Source: Gp6-AA40 sp963818645 (GTDB lineage: Bacteria > Acidobacteriota > Vicinamibacteria > Vicinamibacterales > UBA2999). From it: 64,000 nucleotides of DNA. Of the stretch, positions 26,084 to 34,007 are shown piece by piece; the stretch's first letter is position 1, and each line of letters opens with the position of its first letter. The stretch covers positions 91,423 to 155,422 of the forward strand of contig CAWFTF010000011.1 in assembly GCA_963818645.1 (NCBI GenBank), in the 5' to 3' direction. The position numbers were made by a program, and so were the translations under genes. The notes beneath the pieces are model-generated. The model worked only from the letters and a program-made list of their open reading frames with translations. It did not search any database and was not told the DNA's origin.

Positions 26084-26823
26084 GGGAGTCGTTCCATTCC
26101 TTTGGTCTTGATCACGCCGTTGTTGGCAGGCGACATCAGGAACGCAACGAAGTCTTTCGCTGCCGTTCCCTTGGCCTTTGGATTGACCCCCGCCGCCATG
26201 ATCACGAAGGTCTGCACGTCTGCCGGAAATACTCCGCCGAGCTCAGCGCCTTTGACCGGCAGGATTTCGCTAACCGGCAGGACCGCCAGATCCGAGGCGC
26301 CACTCAGGACGTTGTCGTTGACCTCTTCACCCGACGCCGCAGGCTTCGTCTTGATCGCGTCCGCGATTCCAAGCTGCTTGGCGGTGGCGAGAAATGCCAC
26401 ACCACTGGCGCCGGCCGATGCGAACGTGATCGACCGTGCCGCAAGCAACGTCTTCTTGAATGCGTCAACGGTACTGATGTCAGGCTTGTGCGCGCCTGCC
26501 TTGATCATCAGCCCAAGGCCCGTGCGCGCGATGGTCGACTTCGCCGGCACCAGCCCCTTGGCGATCAGATCGTCGAGCAGCGGCGGCGTCAGGATCGCGA
26601 CATCGAACGGTTCGCCCTTTTCGATCTGAGCCTTCAGCGCTCCCGCCAGCCCAAACACCATCGTCACCTTGTGCTTCGTCGCCTTCTCGAACTGCGGCGC
26701 GAGTTCGTCCACGACCGCCTTGATGCCGACGGACGAGAGAACACGGATCTCGTCGGCCCAGGACGCCGTGCTGCGGAGAAGAACCGCCACGATTACAGCC
26801 GTTATGAGGCAAGTCTTTTTCAT
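26080..26823 (-). CDS. Extracellular substrate-binding protein, ModA-like
   Basis: 247 residues with signal peptide (MKKTCLITAVIVAVLLRSTASWA). It has the periplasmic type II binding fold of the molybdate/tungstate-binding family: IRVLSSVGIKAVVDELAPQFEKATKHKVTMVFGLAGALKAQIEKGEPFDVAIL near the N-terminus and a phosphate-like SAGASGVAF loop. No permease or ATPase gene follows; an NHL propeller gene does. It could be a sensor or an orphan binding protein rather than part of a transporter. Start ATG 26823 agrees with the signal peptide. Confidence 0.82.
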   Translation of the reverse strand: MKKTCLITAVIVAVLLRSTASWADEIRVLSSVGIKAVVDELAPQFEKATKHKVTMVFGLAGALKAQIEKGEPFDVAILTPPLLDDLIAKGLVPAKSTIARTGLGLMIKAGAHKPDISTVDAFKKTLLAARSITFASAGASGVAFLATAKQLGIADAIKTKPAASGEEVNDNVLSGASDLAVLPVSEILPVKGAELGGVFPADVQTFVIMAAGVNPKAKGTAAKDFVAFLMSPANNGVIKTKGMERLP

Positions 26824-26933
26824 CGCGTGACTCCAGATGTGCGACGGATTATATGGGGAAACCGGGCGCTCTCTCGATGTTAGACTGCGGCCGGCGCCCG
26901 CCGATTCAGGTGGTTTTCCGTTGCGAGGTGAAC

Positions 26934-27760
26934 ATGAACCTGCGGCTGTTCTGTGCCGGCGTCTTCGGGATCGTCGCGCTCGTTTCTGCGTCGGTGTCCG
27001 CGCAGTGGCCGCTGTATCCAGCAACGGGTACTCCTCGCACCTCGAGCGGGCGAGTCAGGCTCGATGCGCCAACCCCGCGCACTCCCGACGGAAAGCCGGA
27101 TCTCTCCGGTCTCTGGCAGACGATTCGAACCGGCAGCGGGCAGGTGATCGTCGGGACCGACCTTCCGCCACTGCTTCGTACGAGCCAGTTCTGGAATATC
27201 GGTGCGGGGCTTGATGGCGATCTTCCGCTTCAACCGTGGGCCTTCGAGTTGCGGAACCAGCGCATCGCCGATCACAGTAAGGACAATCCTGACGCGCACT
27301 GCCTGCCGATTGGGCTGACACAACTCCACAATCATCCGCAGCCGCGGAAGATGATTCAGACGCCATCCGTTCTTCTGATCCTGTACGAAGCCAATGGAGG
27401 GATCCGTCAGATCTTCACGGACGGCAGGTCGTTGCCGAGCAACGACCCACAGCCGTGGTGGTACGGGTATCGATCGGCAAGTGGGAAGGAGACACGCTCG
27501 TTGTTGAGACGTCCGGCTTCAGAGACGACGTGTGGCTCGACGTCAACGGTGCGCCGCTTACCAGTGTCGCCAAGATGACCGAGCGCTTCCGCCGGTTGGA
27601 CTATGGGAGCCTCGAGATCGAAGTCACCGTGGACGACCCAAAGGCGTACACGAAACCATGGACGGCGGCGAAGATTCGACAGCGGCTGATGCCCGACGAT
27701 GAATTGATTGAGTTCGTGTGCGCGGAGAACGAAAGGTCCACGCAGCGTTTCGCGAAGTAA
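26934..27760 (+). CDS. Secreted EGDTLVVET-motif protein, frameshifted
   Basis: It begins at ATG 26934 with a signal peptide (NLRLFCAGVFGIVALVSASVSA) and TPDGKPDLSGLW, the conserved family start. The frame is lost after WWYGY at about 27472; the remainder, SIGKWEGDTLVVETSGFRDDVWL to the stop at 27760, is in the +2 frame. A single missing base explains this. Intact total would be about 276 residues. Related to 21174-22064 and 58824-59909. It is divergent from the substrate-binding protein gene, 110 bp away. Function unknown. Confidence 0.72.
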
Positions 27761-27766
27761 GTCTGT

Positions 27767-28630
27767 TCATTGTGGGACGTCGCCGAACGGACGCCCCTCT
27801 TTCAAGAATTTCAGAACGATATCGTTGAAGATCGCCGGTTGTTCCCAGGCGATCGAATGACCGGCATCGGGCACCGTTGTCCACTGGGCGCTTTTCACGT
27901 GGCGCGCCCAGAGCTTCATGAGTCCTGGTGGTGCGATGAGATCGGCGTCCCCGGCGACGACCAGCGTTCGCGTGGTGATGGTGGCCAGCTTGGCGTAGGT
28001 GTTGGGCGATCGCAGCGGCTGGGTTGGCGCATTGGCCTGTCGCGCGTGTTCCTCGATCGCGAGCCAGCCCTTCGTCCCATCTGGATTGGTGCCCCGATAG
28101 GACGCGCCCACCTCGCGGAAGTGCGCGGGGAGCGATCGGATGCCGGGAATCTCGATCCGCGCGATCACGTCCTGAACCTCTTTGTCGCTCACGGAGCCGG
28201 TGCTGGCAGCGACGACGAGGCTGGCCAACCGTTCGGGATGCGCGGCCGCGTAGTCGAGCGCGACGAATCCTCCCCCGGCGACGCCGAGGAGATGGAATCG
28301 CCCGAGCGCGAGGTGGTCGGCGAGTGCATGAAGATCGTCGGCGGCATGACCAGGCTGCGGTCCGCTCGCCGGGTCCGCCAGGCTCCGCCCCCATCCTCGA
28401 CGATCGAACGCGATCACACGATAGCCGGCTTGCGCGAATGCCGAGATCTGCGATGCCCAGCTCTCGCTGGTCCCTGTAATCGCGTGCATCAGGACGATGG
28501 GCTCACCGCTGCCGCCCGTGTCGGTGAACCAGAGTTGCACGCCTGGCAGCGGTGCGCGCTCGCTGCGTGGAACGGGCGCACCTCGCGGCGCCGGTTGTCG
28601 GGCCCCGGCGGAGACGACGCAGGTCGCCAC
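27767..28630 (-). CDS. Alpha/beta hydrolase-fold protein lacking the nucleophilic serine
   Basis: 287 residues from a GTG; codons just upstream (VAAVAIV) look like the rest of a signal peptide, so the true start may be displaced. Fold motifs are intact: IVLMHAITGTSESW, FDRRGWGRSLADP, VVAGDADLIAPP with an acid, and DAGHSIAWEQP with a His. The nucleophile elbow reads LLGVAGGGFV, with Ala where Ser, Cys or Asp is expected. It may be a non-hydrolytic or cofactor-independent lyase/oxygenase-type relative, or inactive. It lies 39 bp after the coiled-coil repeat gene on the same strand. Confidence 0.75.
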   Translation of the reverse strand: MATCVVSAGARQPAPRGAPVPRSERAPLPGVQLWFTDTGGSGEPIVLMHAITGTSESWASQISAFAQAGYRVIAFDRRGWGRSLADPASGPQPGHAADDLHALADHLALGRFHLLGVAGGGFVALDYAAAHPERLASLVVAASTGSVSDKEVQDVIARIEIPGIRSLPAHFREVGASYRGTNPDGTKGWLAIEEHARQANAPTQPLRSPNTYAKLATITTRTLVVAGDADLIAPPGLMKLWARHVKSAQWTTVPDAGHSIAWEQPAIFNDIVLKFLKEGRPFGDVPQ

Positions 28631-28669
28631 GATGGCAACGGCCGCGACAGATCCTCGAGACGTGCGAGA

Positions 28670-29103
28670 TCAGCGCTTGCCTCCCAGGATCTCGATACGC
28701 TCCACGAGGTCTTCATACAGAACCCTCATGAAGCGCCGTGTCTCTTCGTCGCCCGCACGGATTTCCTGGCGGAGCGTCTCGACGACGTGTTCGTCGCCGG
28801 CACGGATCTCCTGGCGGAACGTCGACGACGTGTTCGTCGCCCGACAGCGGATTACGAGCGCGTCGTGCGGAGCGTCTGGACGACGTGTTCGTCGCCAGCA
28901 CGGATTTCCTCGCGAAGCGTCTGGATGACGCGCTCGTCACCCTCGCGCGCTTCGATGCGCGTTGCAGAAAACTCAGCGCGCATTTCACCACGGAGTTCGA
29001 CGATCTGCACTTCGAGCGCGGTGACGCGATCGGGTAACTGCTCGAGAATCTCGACTCCCCGTTCCAGCATATTCACGCGTTCTTCGAGCGATTTCTCCGC
29101 CAT
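28670..29103 (-). pseudogene. Small coiled-coil protein with 15-residue repeats, frame-disrupted
   Basis: It starts at ATG 29103 behind a GGGAGGAAA site: MAEKSLEERVNMLERGVEI, a charged heptad-rich coiled coil. From about 28930 it becomes a 45-bp tandem repeat encoding the unit GDEHVVQTLREEIRA. The first two units are in frame, then a stop occurs (TTRS*), and later units plus the tail (ETRRFMRVLYEDLV, ending GGKR) lie in another frame up to TGA at 28670. Repeat-unit slippage explains the break. No secretion signal is seen. Function unknown; a scaffold role is possible. Confidence 0.6.
28735..28945. repeat. 45-bp minisatellite inside the coiled-coil gene
   Basis: Four to five degenerate 45-bp units, each containing GACGACGTGTTCGTCGCC and a GGATTTCCTGGCGGAGCGTCT-like half (plus strand). 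One central unit is degraded and causes loss of frame. Confidence 0.65.
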
Positions 29104-29223
29104 CGTTTCCTCCCGGGCTCGAGACGGCCGAGCAGCGGCGGCTCAATGCCCGGGAGCTCCTGTGCGAGGGTCGTACCGCTGCTCAGGAGCTTGAAGGACG
29201 ACGACGATAGCATCGTCAGCGAG

Positions 29224-30549
29224 CTATCGACCAGTCCAATTTCGACTCAGGGATTTGCGATCGATGTGACGGCCACGCAGGTACACATCCGCGATGCGCC
29301 TGGTGTTCGTGATCTCGTCGAGCGGGTTGGCATCGAGGACGATGAAGTCGGCGCTCTTGCCACTGGCGATCGTTCCGAGCAGATCGAGCTTGAGGATTTC
29401 TGCTGATGTGCGCGTTGCGGCAACGACGACCTGCATCGGCGTCATGCCCGCGGTGACCATGTCAGCAATCTCTGCATGTGCGGACCAACCGTATGGCGCG
29501 CCGATACCCGCGTCGGTTCCAAACGCAATGCGAACGCCAGCAGCCACGAGCTTCTTCAGGCTGCGCGCCTGGACGTCGAACAACCGTGGTCTCGCGAGGT
29601 TTGTCGCAGCGGTTCGCTTCAACGCCTCGATCTGTGACGGTGGCAGCGTCTCACTCAGCCACGGCAGATCCGGGCCGAATGGCGGCGTGTCCGGCAGGTT
29701 CGGGATCACGAAGACCTGCGGACGTGCCTTGAAGAGACCCATGATCTCGTCGTCCACTTCGAGATCGCGGATTCCGTGCGCGAAACCGTCGATACCCGCG
29801 CGCAGGAGCTCCTTCGCGTCGGCAAGGTAATAGACGTGTGCGATCACGCGCAGCCCGAGTGTGTGGGCTTCCTCGATGATCGGACGATAGAGCGACGGCG
29901 GCAGCGGCGTGACCGTCTTGTTTCTGTCGTCCACCCAGATCTTCACGAAGTCGACTTTCTTCGCAGCAAGCTCGCGGACAGCCTGACGGCCCTCGCTCTC
30001 GGTCGTGATCCCGTACGGGGCATCCCGCCAGTACAACGCGTTGGGGCCCGCGTTTGGCATCGCGATGCCACGGCCTGCGGTGCGGAAGAGCGCGGTGCCA
30101 TCCACCGGCATGGCGCGGAGTTCGTACGGCAGTTCGCCGCGGTCCAGCCCCATGCTCAGCGTCGCCGCGATGCCGTAGTAGGCGTAGCGGCGAAGATGGT
30201 CGAGCAGATTGTCGCGCGTGTAGTGAGCGGAGGAGGTGTCGCCGGTTCGCGCGTCGGTGTAACCGAGATGGCTGTGCGCGTCGATGAGGGCCGGCATCAC
30301 CGTCTTCCCCGTCAGATCGACAACCGTTGCGCCGTCTGGCTTGCGCACTGAACCGCGCGTGCCCACCTGTGTGATACGAGCGCCCTCGACGACGAACGCG
30401 GAGTTCTCGACCGCAGGCCGGCCGTCGCCGGCGATCAGGCGCGCGCCTTCGAACAGCATCGTGCCCGTTGCCGCAGCCGGTGTTTGTGCCGCGACGGGCA
30501 AAAGGGCGATTCCTGCAAGGAGCAGTGCGCACGTCAGGCGTGTCATCAT
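29224..30549 (-). CDS. Secreted amidohydrolase (imidazolonepropionase/prolidase-like)
   Basis: 441 residues; signal peptide ending PVAAQ. Metal-dependent TIM-barrel hydrolase: DAHSHLGYTD gives the HxH pair at 92 and 94; KVDFVKIWVDD carries the likely bridging Lys; RVIAHVYYLADA and GFAHGIRD give further His ligands; and AFGTDAGIG the metal Asp. This subfamily hydrolyses dipeptides, imides or similar amide bonds outside the cytoplasm. It is divergent from mch across a 9-mer repeat hairpin; the functional link is unclear. Confidence 0.87.
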   Translation of the reverse strand: MMTRLTCALLLAGIALLPVAAQTPAAATGTMLFEGARLIAGDGRPAVENSAFVVEGARITQVGTRGSVRKPDGATVVDLTGKTVMPALIDAHSHLGYTDARTGDTSSAHYTRDNLLDHLRRYAYYGIAATLSMGLDRGELPYELRAMPVDGTALFRTAGRGIAMPNAGPNALYWRDAPYGITTESEGRQAVRELAAKKVDFVKIWVDDRNKTVTPLPPSLYRPIIEEAHTLGLRVIAHVYYLADAKELLRAGIDGFAHGIRDLEVDDEIMGLFKARPQVFVIPNLPDTPPFGPDLPWLSETLPPSQIEALKRTAATNLARPRLFDVQARSLKKLVAAGVRIAFGTDAGIGAPYGWSAHAEIADMVTAGMTPMQVVVAATRTSAEILKLDLLGTIASGKSADFIVLDANPLDEITNTRRIADVYLRGRHIDRKSLSRNWTGR

Positions 30550-30561
30550 TCCCTCCGGGAA

Positions 30562-30632
30562 TGCACGAAGATCACGAAGATCACGGAGACCACGAAGAAA
30601 CGAAGGATACGGGTATCTTCGTGATCGTGCAA
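30562..30632. repeat. 9-nt-unit hairpin (CACGAAGAT type) before mch
   Basis: Tandem CACGAAGAT, CACGAAGAT, CACGGAGAC, CACGAAGAA units face a complementary ATCTTCGTGATCGTGCA arm. Architecture as the heptamer hairpins but with a 9-nt period. It lies just ahead of the mch ribosome-binding site. Confidence 0.65.
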
Positions 30633-30646
30633 TGTTGGGAGGTTGA

Positions 30647-31606
30647 GTGAGTGATCTCGGAATGAACGAGCGCGCGTGGACGCTCGCCGATCGATACGTT
30701 GCGCGAGCCTACGACCTGCGCATGGGCGTGCGCACGCTCTCGTCGGGTGCTCGCGTCATCGACGCCGGCGTTGAAGTTCCTGGCGGGCTCGAAGCCGGGT
30801 TGATGCTCGCCGAGTTGTGCATGGGTGGGCTCGGCCACGTGTCTTACGCTCCGATCGTCTTCGCGGGCGAGAGTTGGACGGGCGTGCAGGTGTGGACGGA
30901 TCATCCGGCGGCGTCGTGCATGGCATCGCAGTATGCAGGCTGGGCGATCAATCCCGACGGATTCTTTGCGATGGGCTCGGGTCCGCTTCGCGCCAAAGCA
31001 CGAGTCGAAAAAGAACTGTTCGAAAAGCTTGGATATGCGGAGCAGGCGTCGCGCGGGGTGCTGGTGCTCGAAGGGCGTGCGCTGCCGACTGACGACGTCG
31101 CGGCGTGGGTCGCGAAGAAAGCGGATGTCACACCGCACGCCATTACGTTCGCCGTCGCGCCGACGGCGAGCCTGGCGGGCGGTGTTCAGATCGTCGCGCG
31201 CTCGATCGAAACCGGACTGCACAAGATGGACACGCTCGGTTTTGACGTCGCGAGAGTCGTGAGCGCAATCGGCACCGCGCCGCTCCCGCCGATCGCGAAG
31301 AACGACCTCCGCGCGATCGGACGGACGAACGACTGCGTGCTGTACGGCGGACAGGTGCGCTACGCGGTTATCGGCGATGACGATGAACTGGCGCAGCTGA
31401 CCGAGCGATTACCCTCGTCCACATCAGCCGACTACGGCACGCCGTTTTACGACATCTTCAAGCGCTACAACAACGACTTCTATAAGATCGATCCGATGCT
31501 GTTCAGTCCGGCAGAGGTGTGGCTGACCAGCGTGCAAAGCGGGCGCACGTTTCACGCGGGACGGACGGACGTCGACGTGCTGCGGGCGTCGCTCTTCGGA
31601 GGCTGA
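30647..31606 (+). CDS. mch: Methenyltetrahydromethanopterin cyclohydrolase
   Basis: Hydrolyses methenyl-H4MPT to 5-formyl-H4MPT, the step between MtdB and FhcD. 319 residues, the family length, with SSGARVIDAGVEVPGGLEAGLMLAELCMGGLG near 32-63, VWTDHPAASCMASQYAGWAI near 79-98, MGSGPLRAKA, NDCVLYGGQVRY and YGTPFYDIFKRYNNDFYKIDPMLFSPAEVW near 260-289, all diagnostic of Mch. It starts at GTG 30647, placed 4 bases after GGGAGG; the ATG at 30662 is too far from that site. It is followed after 2 bp by the RimK-like and CitG-like genes, the order seen in methylotrophic proteobacteria (mch-orf5-orf7). Confidence 0.95.
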   Translation: MSDLGMNERAWTLADRYVARAYDLRMGVRTLSSGARVIDAGVEVPGGLEAGLMLAELCMGGLGHVSYAPIVFAGESWTGVQVWTDHPAASCMASQYAGWAINPDGFFAMGSGPLRAKARVEKELFEKLGYAEQASRGVLVLEGRALPTDDVAAWVAKKADVTPHAITFAVAPTASLAGGVQIVARSIETGLHKMDTLGFDVARVVSAIGTAPLPPIAKNDLRAIGRTNDCVLYGGQVRYAVIGDDDELAQLTERLPSSTSADYGTPFYDIFKRYNNDFYKIDPMLFSPAEVWLTSVQSGRTFHAGRTDVDVLRASLFGG

Positions 31607-31608
31607 AG

Positions 31609-32520
31609 ATGCGCGTCGTGATCCTGAGCGCGCGCACCGGCTGGCATACCGACGAACTGATTCGCGCCCTGACCGCGCGCGGCCACCTCGCTGCGGTCCT
31701 GCCGTACGAAGGTCTCATCGCTCGTGTCGGAGTAGAGGCGGGTCTGACGAGCGAACAGATTTCCATCCTCGACGCCGACGCCGTTCTCGCGCGCATCATC
31801 CCGGGCGGCTCGCTCGAACAGTTGATCTACCGCGTCGACGCGCTGCACTGGCTGGAGAATCGTGGCCTGCGTGTCGTCAATTCGCCGCGCGCGATCGAAC
31901 GATCGGTTGACAAGTTCTATACGACGACGCTCTTGCACGACGCGGGCCTGCTCGTGCCAGAGACCGTTGTCTGCGAGCGTGTGGAAGACGCAATGGCCGC
32001 CGTCCGCTCCATGGGCGACGTGGTCATCAAGCCGATCTTCGGATCGCTTGGCCATGGAATGGTGAGGGTCAGCGATCCGGACGTGGCACTGCGTGTCGTG
32101 CGCGCGCTGGATCAGATTCGTTCGGTGTTCTACGTGCAGCGCGCCATCGATCACAGCGGCCGGGATCTGCGAGTGTTTGTCGTCGGTGGTCGCGTGCTCG
32201 GAGCGATCGAGCGGCGAGCTCCGGCAGGTGAGTGGCGGACCAACGTCGCGATCGGCGGCTCTGCGACGGCCGTGGACATTTCCCCTGAGGTCGAGCGGGT
32301 GGCGCTCCGTGCTGCTGCGGCTGTCGGAGCTGACTACGCAGGAGTCGATGTGTTGCCCGCCCGCGATGGAGCGCTCTACGTGCTCGAGGTGAATGGCATC
32401 CCTGGATGGGAGGGGCTACAGCAGGCGACAGGTCTCGACGTTGCCGCAGCCATCGTCGAGCATCTCGAGCGTGTTCGGCAGCCGATCTCGCACCATCCGC
32501 AGGAGAGCTTGCCGGTATGA
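31609..32520 (+). CDS. RimK-type ATP-grasp ligase (MptN/Orf5-like)
   Basis: 303-residue alpha-L-glutamate-ligase-like protein. ADAVLARIIPGGSLEQLIYRVDALHWLE and VVNSPRAIERSVDKFYTTTLL are typical RimK-family segments; VVIKPIFGSLGHGMVRV is the ATP-grasp loop; and GVDVLPARDGALYVLEVNGIPGWEGLQ holds the metal-binding Glu and Asn. In archaea MptN adds glutamate to H4MPT; the homologous methylotroph Orf5 is associated with methylofuran synthesis. Position directly after mch supports a glutamylation role in one of these cofactors. Its stop overlaps the next start (ATGA). Confidence 0.85.
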   Translation: MRVVILSARTGWHTDELIRALTARGHLAAVLPYEGLIARVGVEAGLTSEQISILDADAVLARIIPGGSLEQLIYRVDALHWLENRGLRVVNSPRAIERSVDKFYTTTLLHDAGLLVPETVVCERVEDAMAAVRSMGDVVIKPIFGSLGHGMVRVSDPDVALRVVRALDQIRSVFYVQRAIDHSGRDLRVFVVGGRVLGAIERRAPAGEWRTNVAIGGSATAVDISPEVERVALRAAAAVGADYAGVDVLPARDGALYVLEVNGIPGWEGLQQATGLDVAAAIVEHLERVRQPISHHPQESLPV

Positions 32521-33413
32521 GCGGCGTCTACCGCGAACTTGCCGAGGCGCTCCTTGCAGTCGATCGAGATCATCGGCCCCTCAACATGGGTGTCGCCGCG
32601 CAGTTGGCGTGTCTCCTCGAAGTGAGCGCGCCGAAGCCGGGCAACGTTTCGCCCGGTCGTCATTTTGCCGATCTGCGATATGAAGATTTCCTGGCGAGCG
32701 CGCTCGCCATCGGTGAGCCGCTGGCACGCGCAGGCGAGTGCAGCGTCGGTTCAACGATCAGGCTGGCGATCGAAGCCACGGCAAAGCTGACACGCTCGAA
32801 CACCAATCTGGGTATCGTGCTCCTGTTCGCGCCGCTGGCTCGAGCCGCGTCTCTTCCGGGAGAGAACCTGCAGAGCGCCGTGAAGAGAGTGCTCGACGCA
32901 ACCACGGTCGATGATGCGCGGGAGACATACGCGGCGATCCGGTTGGCGCGACCGGGCGGACTGGATCGCGCTGAATCACAGGACGTGTTCACGGAGCCGA
33001 CCATGACGCTGGTCGAGGTGATGCGGCTGGCGGCGCACCGGGACACGATCGCATCCGAGTACGCCACCGGGTTCGATGTGACGTTCGGAATGGGTGTGCC
33101 GGCGCTCGAACGGGCGCGCCGCGATGGCCTTGCGTGGGACGATGCGGTTGTGGAGACGTTTCTGACGCTGCTCGCGGAGATTCCGGATACGCATATCGCG
33201 CGTCGCAGTGGCGCTGGTCTCGCCTCGGACGTGACGGCGCGTGCCCGTCATGTGCTTGCGGCGGGTGGCGTTCGATCCCAGAGTGGGCGGCGGGCGATCG
33301 ACGACCTGGATCGCGGGCTGCGCGACGCGCGCAACAGCGGCAACCCCGGAACGACGGCGGACCTGACGGCGGCGGCGATTTTCGTCGTCTTGCTCGGCGG
33401 TGGATTTGCGTAG
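32517..33413 (+). CDS. Triphosphoribosyl-dephospho-CoA synthase (CitG)-like protein
   Basis: 298 residues of the CitG/MdcB family, which joins a phosphoribosyl group to dephospho-CoA. ACLLEVSAPKPGNVSPGRHFADLRYEDFLASA near 27-58 is the family signature; TRSNTNLGIVLLFAPLA near 101-117 and the C-terminal RNSGNPGTTADLTAAAIFVVLL also match. No citrate lyase or malonate decarboxylase genes are present. The mch-RimK-CitG order is that of bacterial H4MPT clusters, so the likely substrate is an H4MPT or methanofuran precursor carrying a ribose phosphate. Start ATG overlaps the preceding stop by 4 bases. Confidence 0.85.
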   Translation: MSGVYRELAEALLAVDRDHRPLNMGVAAQLACLLEVSAPKPGNVSPGRHFADLRYEDFLASALAIGEPLARAGECSVGSTIRLAIEATAKLTRSNTNLGIVLLFAPLARAASLPGENLQSAVKRVLDATTVDDARETYAAIRLARPGGLDRAESQDVFTEPTMTLVEVMRLAAHRDTIASEYATGFDVTFGMGVPALERARRDGLAWDDAVVETFLTLLAEIPDTHIARRSGAGLASDVTARARHVLAAGGVRSQSGRRAIDDLDRGLRDARNSGNPGTTADLTAAAIFVVLLGGGFA

Positions 33414-33456
33414 ACCTGCGTCATGGAGGATCGCGTAGTGCATTTCGGAGGGACAC

Positions 33457-33957
33457 ATGCCGCGGAGTGAGTTCCGCGTCTCGGTCACCAAGGACTACCT
33501 GGTGTTCGCGTCGGCGCACTTCATCACCTTTGCCGGTCACCGGTGCGAAGGCCTGCACGGGCACAACTATCGTGCGCGTGTGACGGTCGAGGGCGCACTC
33601 AATAAGGAGGCCTGGTTCGTCTTCGACTTCGTCGAGCTGAAACGGATCATGAAGCGGCTGTGCGACGAGATCGATCATCTTGTCCTGCTTCCGCTCAAGA
33701 GCGATCGCGTCCGGGTGGTCGAAGACGGGGAAACGGTGTCGGTCTCGGTGGACGGTAAACCCCGATACGTCTTCCCGCGTAAAGACTGTGCGCTCCTGCC
33801 CATTCCGAACACGACGGTTGAAATGCTGGCGCAACTCCTGACCGAACGTCTGCAGCACGAGTTGCAGACGATGGGAGCTCAGGACCTGAGCGCGATCGAG
33901 ATGGAAGTCGAGGAGAACTTCGGGCAATCGGCTGTCTATCGGGTGACACTGCCGTGA
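33457..33957 (+). CDS. 6-pyruvoyl-tetrahydropterin synthase/QueD-like protein
   Basis: 166 residues with the zinc site H21, H34 and H36 (SAHFITF, HGHNY) and a Cys at 30 (GHRCEG) in the catalytic position. FDFVELKRIMKRLCDEIDHLVLLP and PNTTVEMLAQLLTERL complete the fold. An insert of about 35 residues (RVVEDGETVSVSVDGKPRYVFPRK) extends it beyond typical QueD. Relatives accompany H4MPT genes in bacteria and could act on the pterin ring or side chain. GGAGGG precedes the ATG. It is the last gene of the mch island on this strand. Confidence 0.85.
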   Translation: MPRSEFRVSVTKDYLVFASAHFITFAGHRCEGLHGHNYRARVTVEGALNKEAWFVFDFVELKRIMKRLCDEIDHLVLLPLKSDRVRVVEDGETVSVSVDGKPRYVFPRKDCALLPIPNTTVEMLAQLLTERLQHELQTMGAQDLSAIEMEVEENFGQSAVYRVTLP

Positions 33958-33963
33958 TGAGAC

Positions 33964-33989
33964 GCCGGGTCTGAAGGGCAAGACCCGGC
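33964..33989. terminator. Hairpin after the PTPS-like gene
   Basis: GCCGGGTCT and AGACCCGGC arms (9 bp, perfect) with an 8-nt loop, 6 bp after the stop and before the quinoprotein gene. Third member of the GGGTCY stem set. Confidence 0.5.
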
Positions 33990-34007
33990 CCACGCTGAAG
34001 GAGACAT

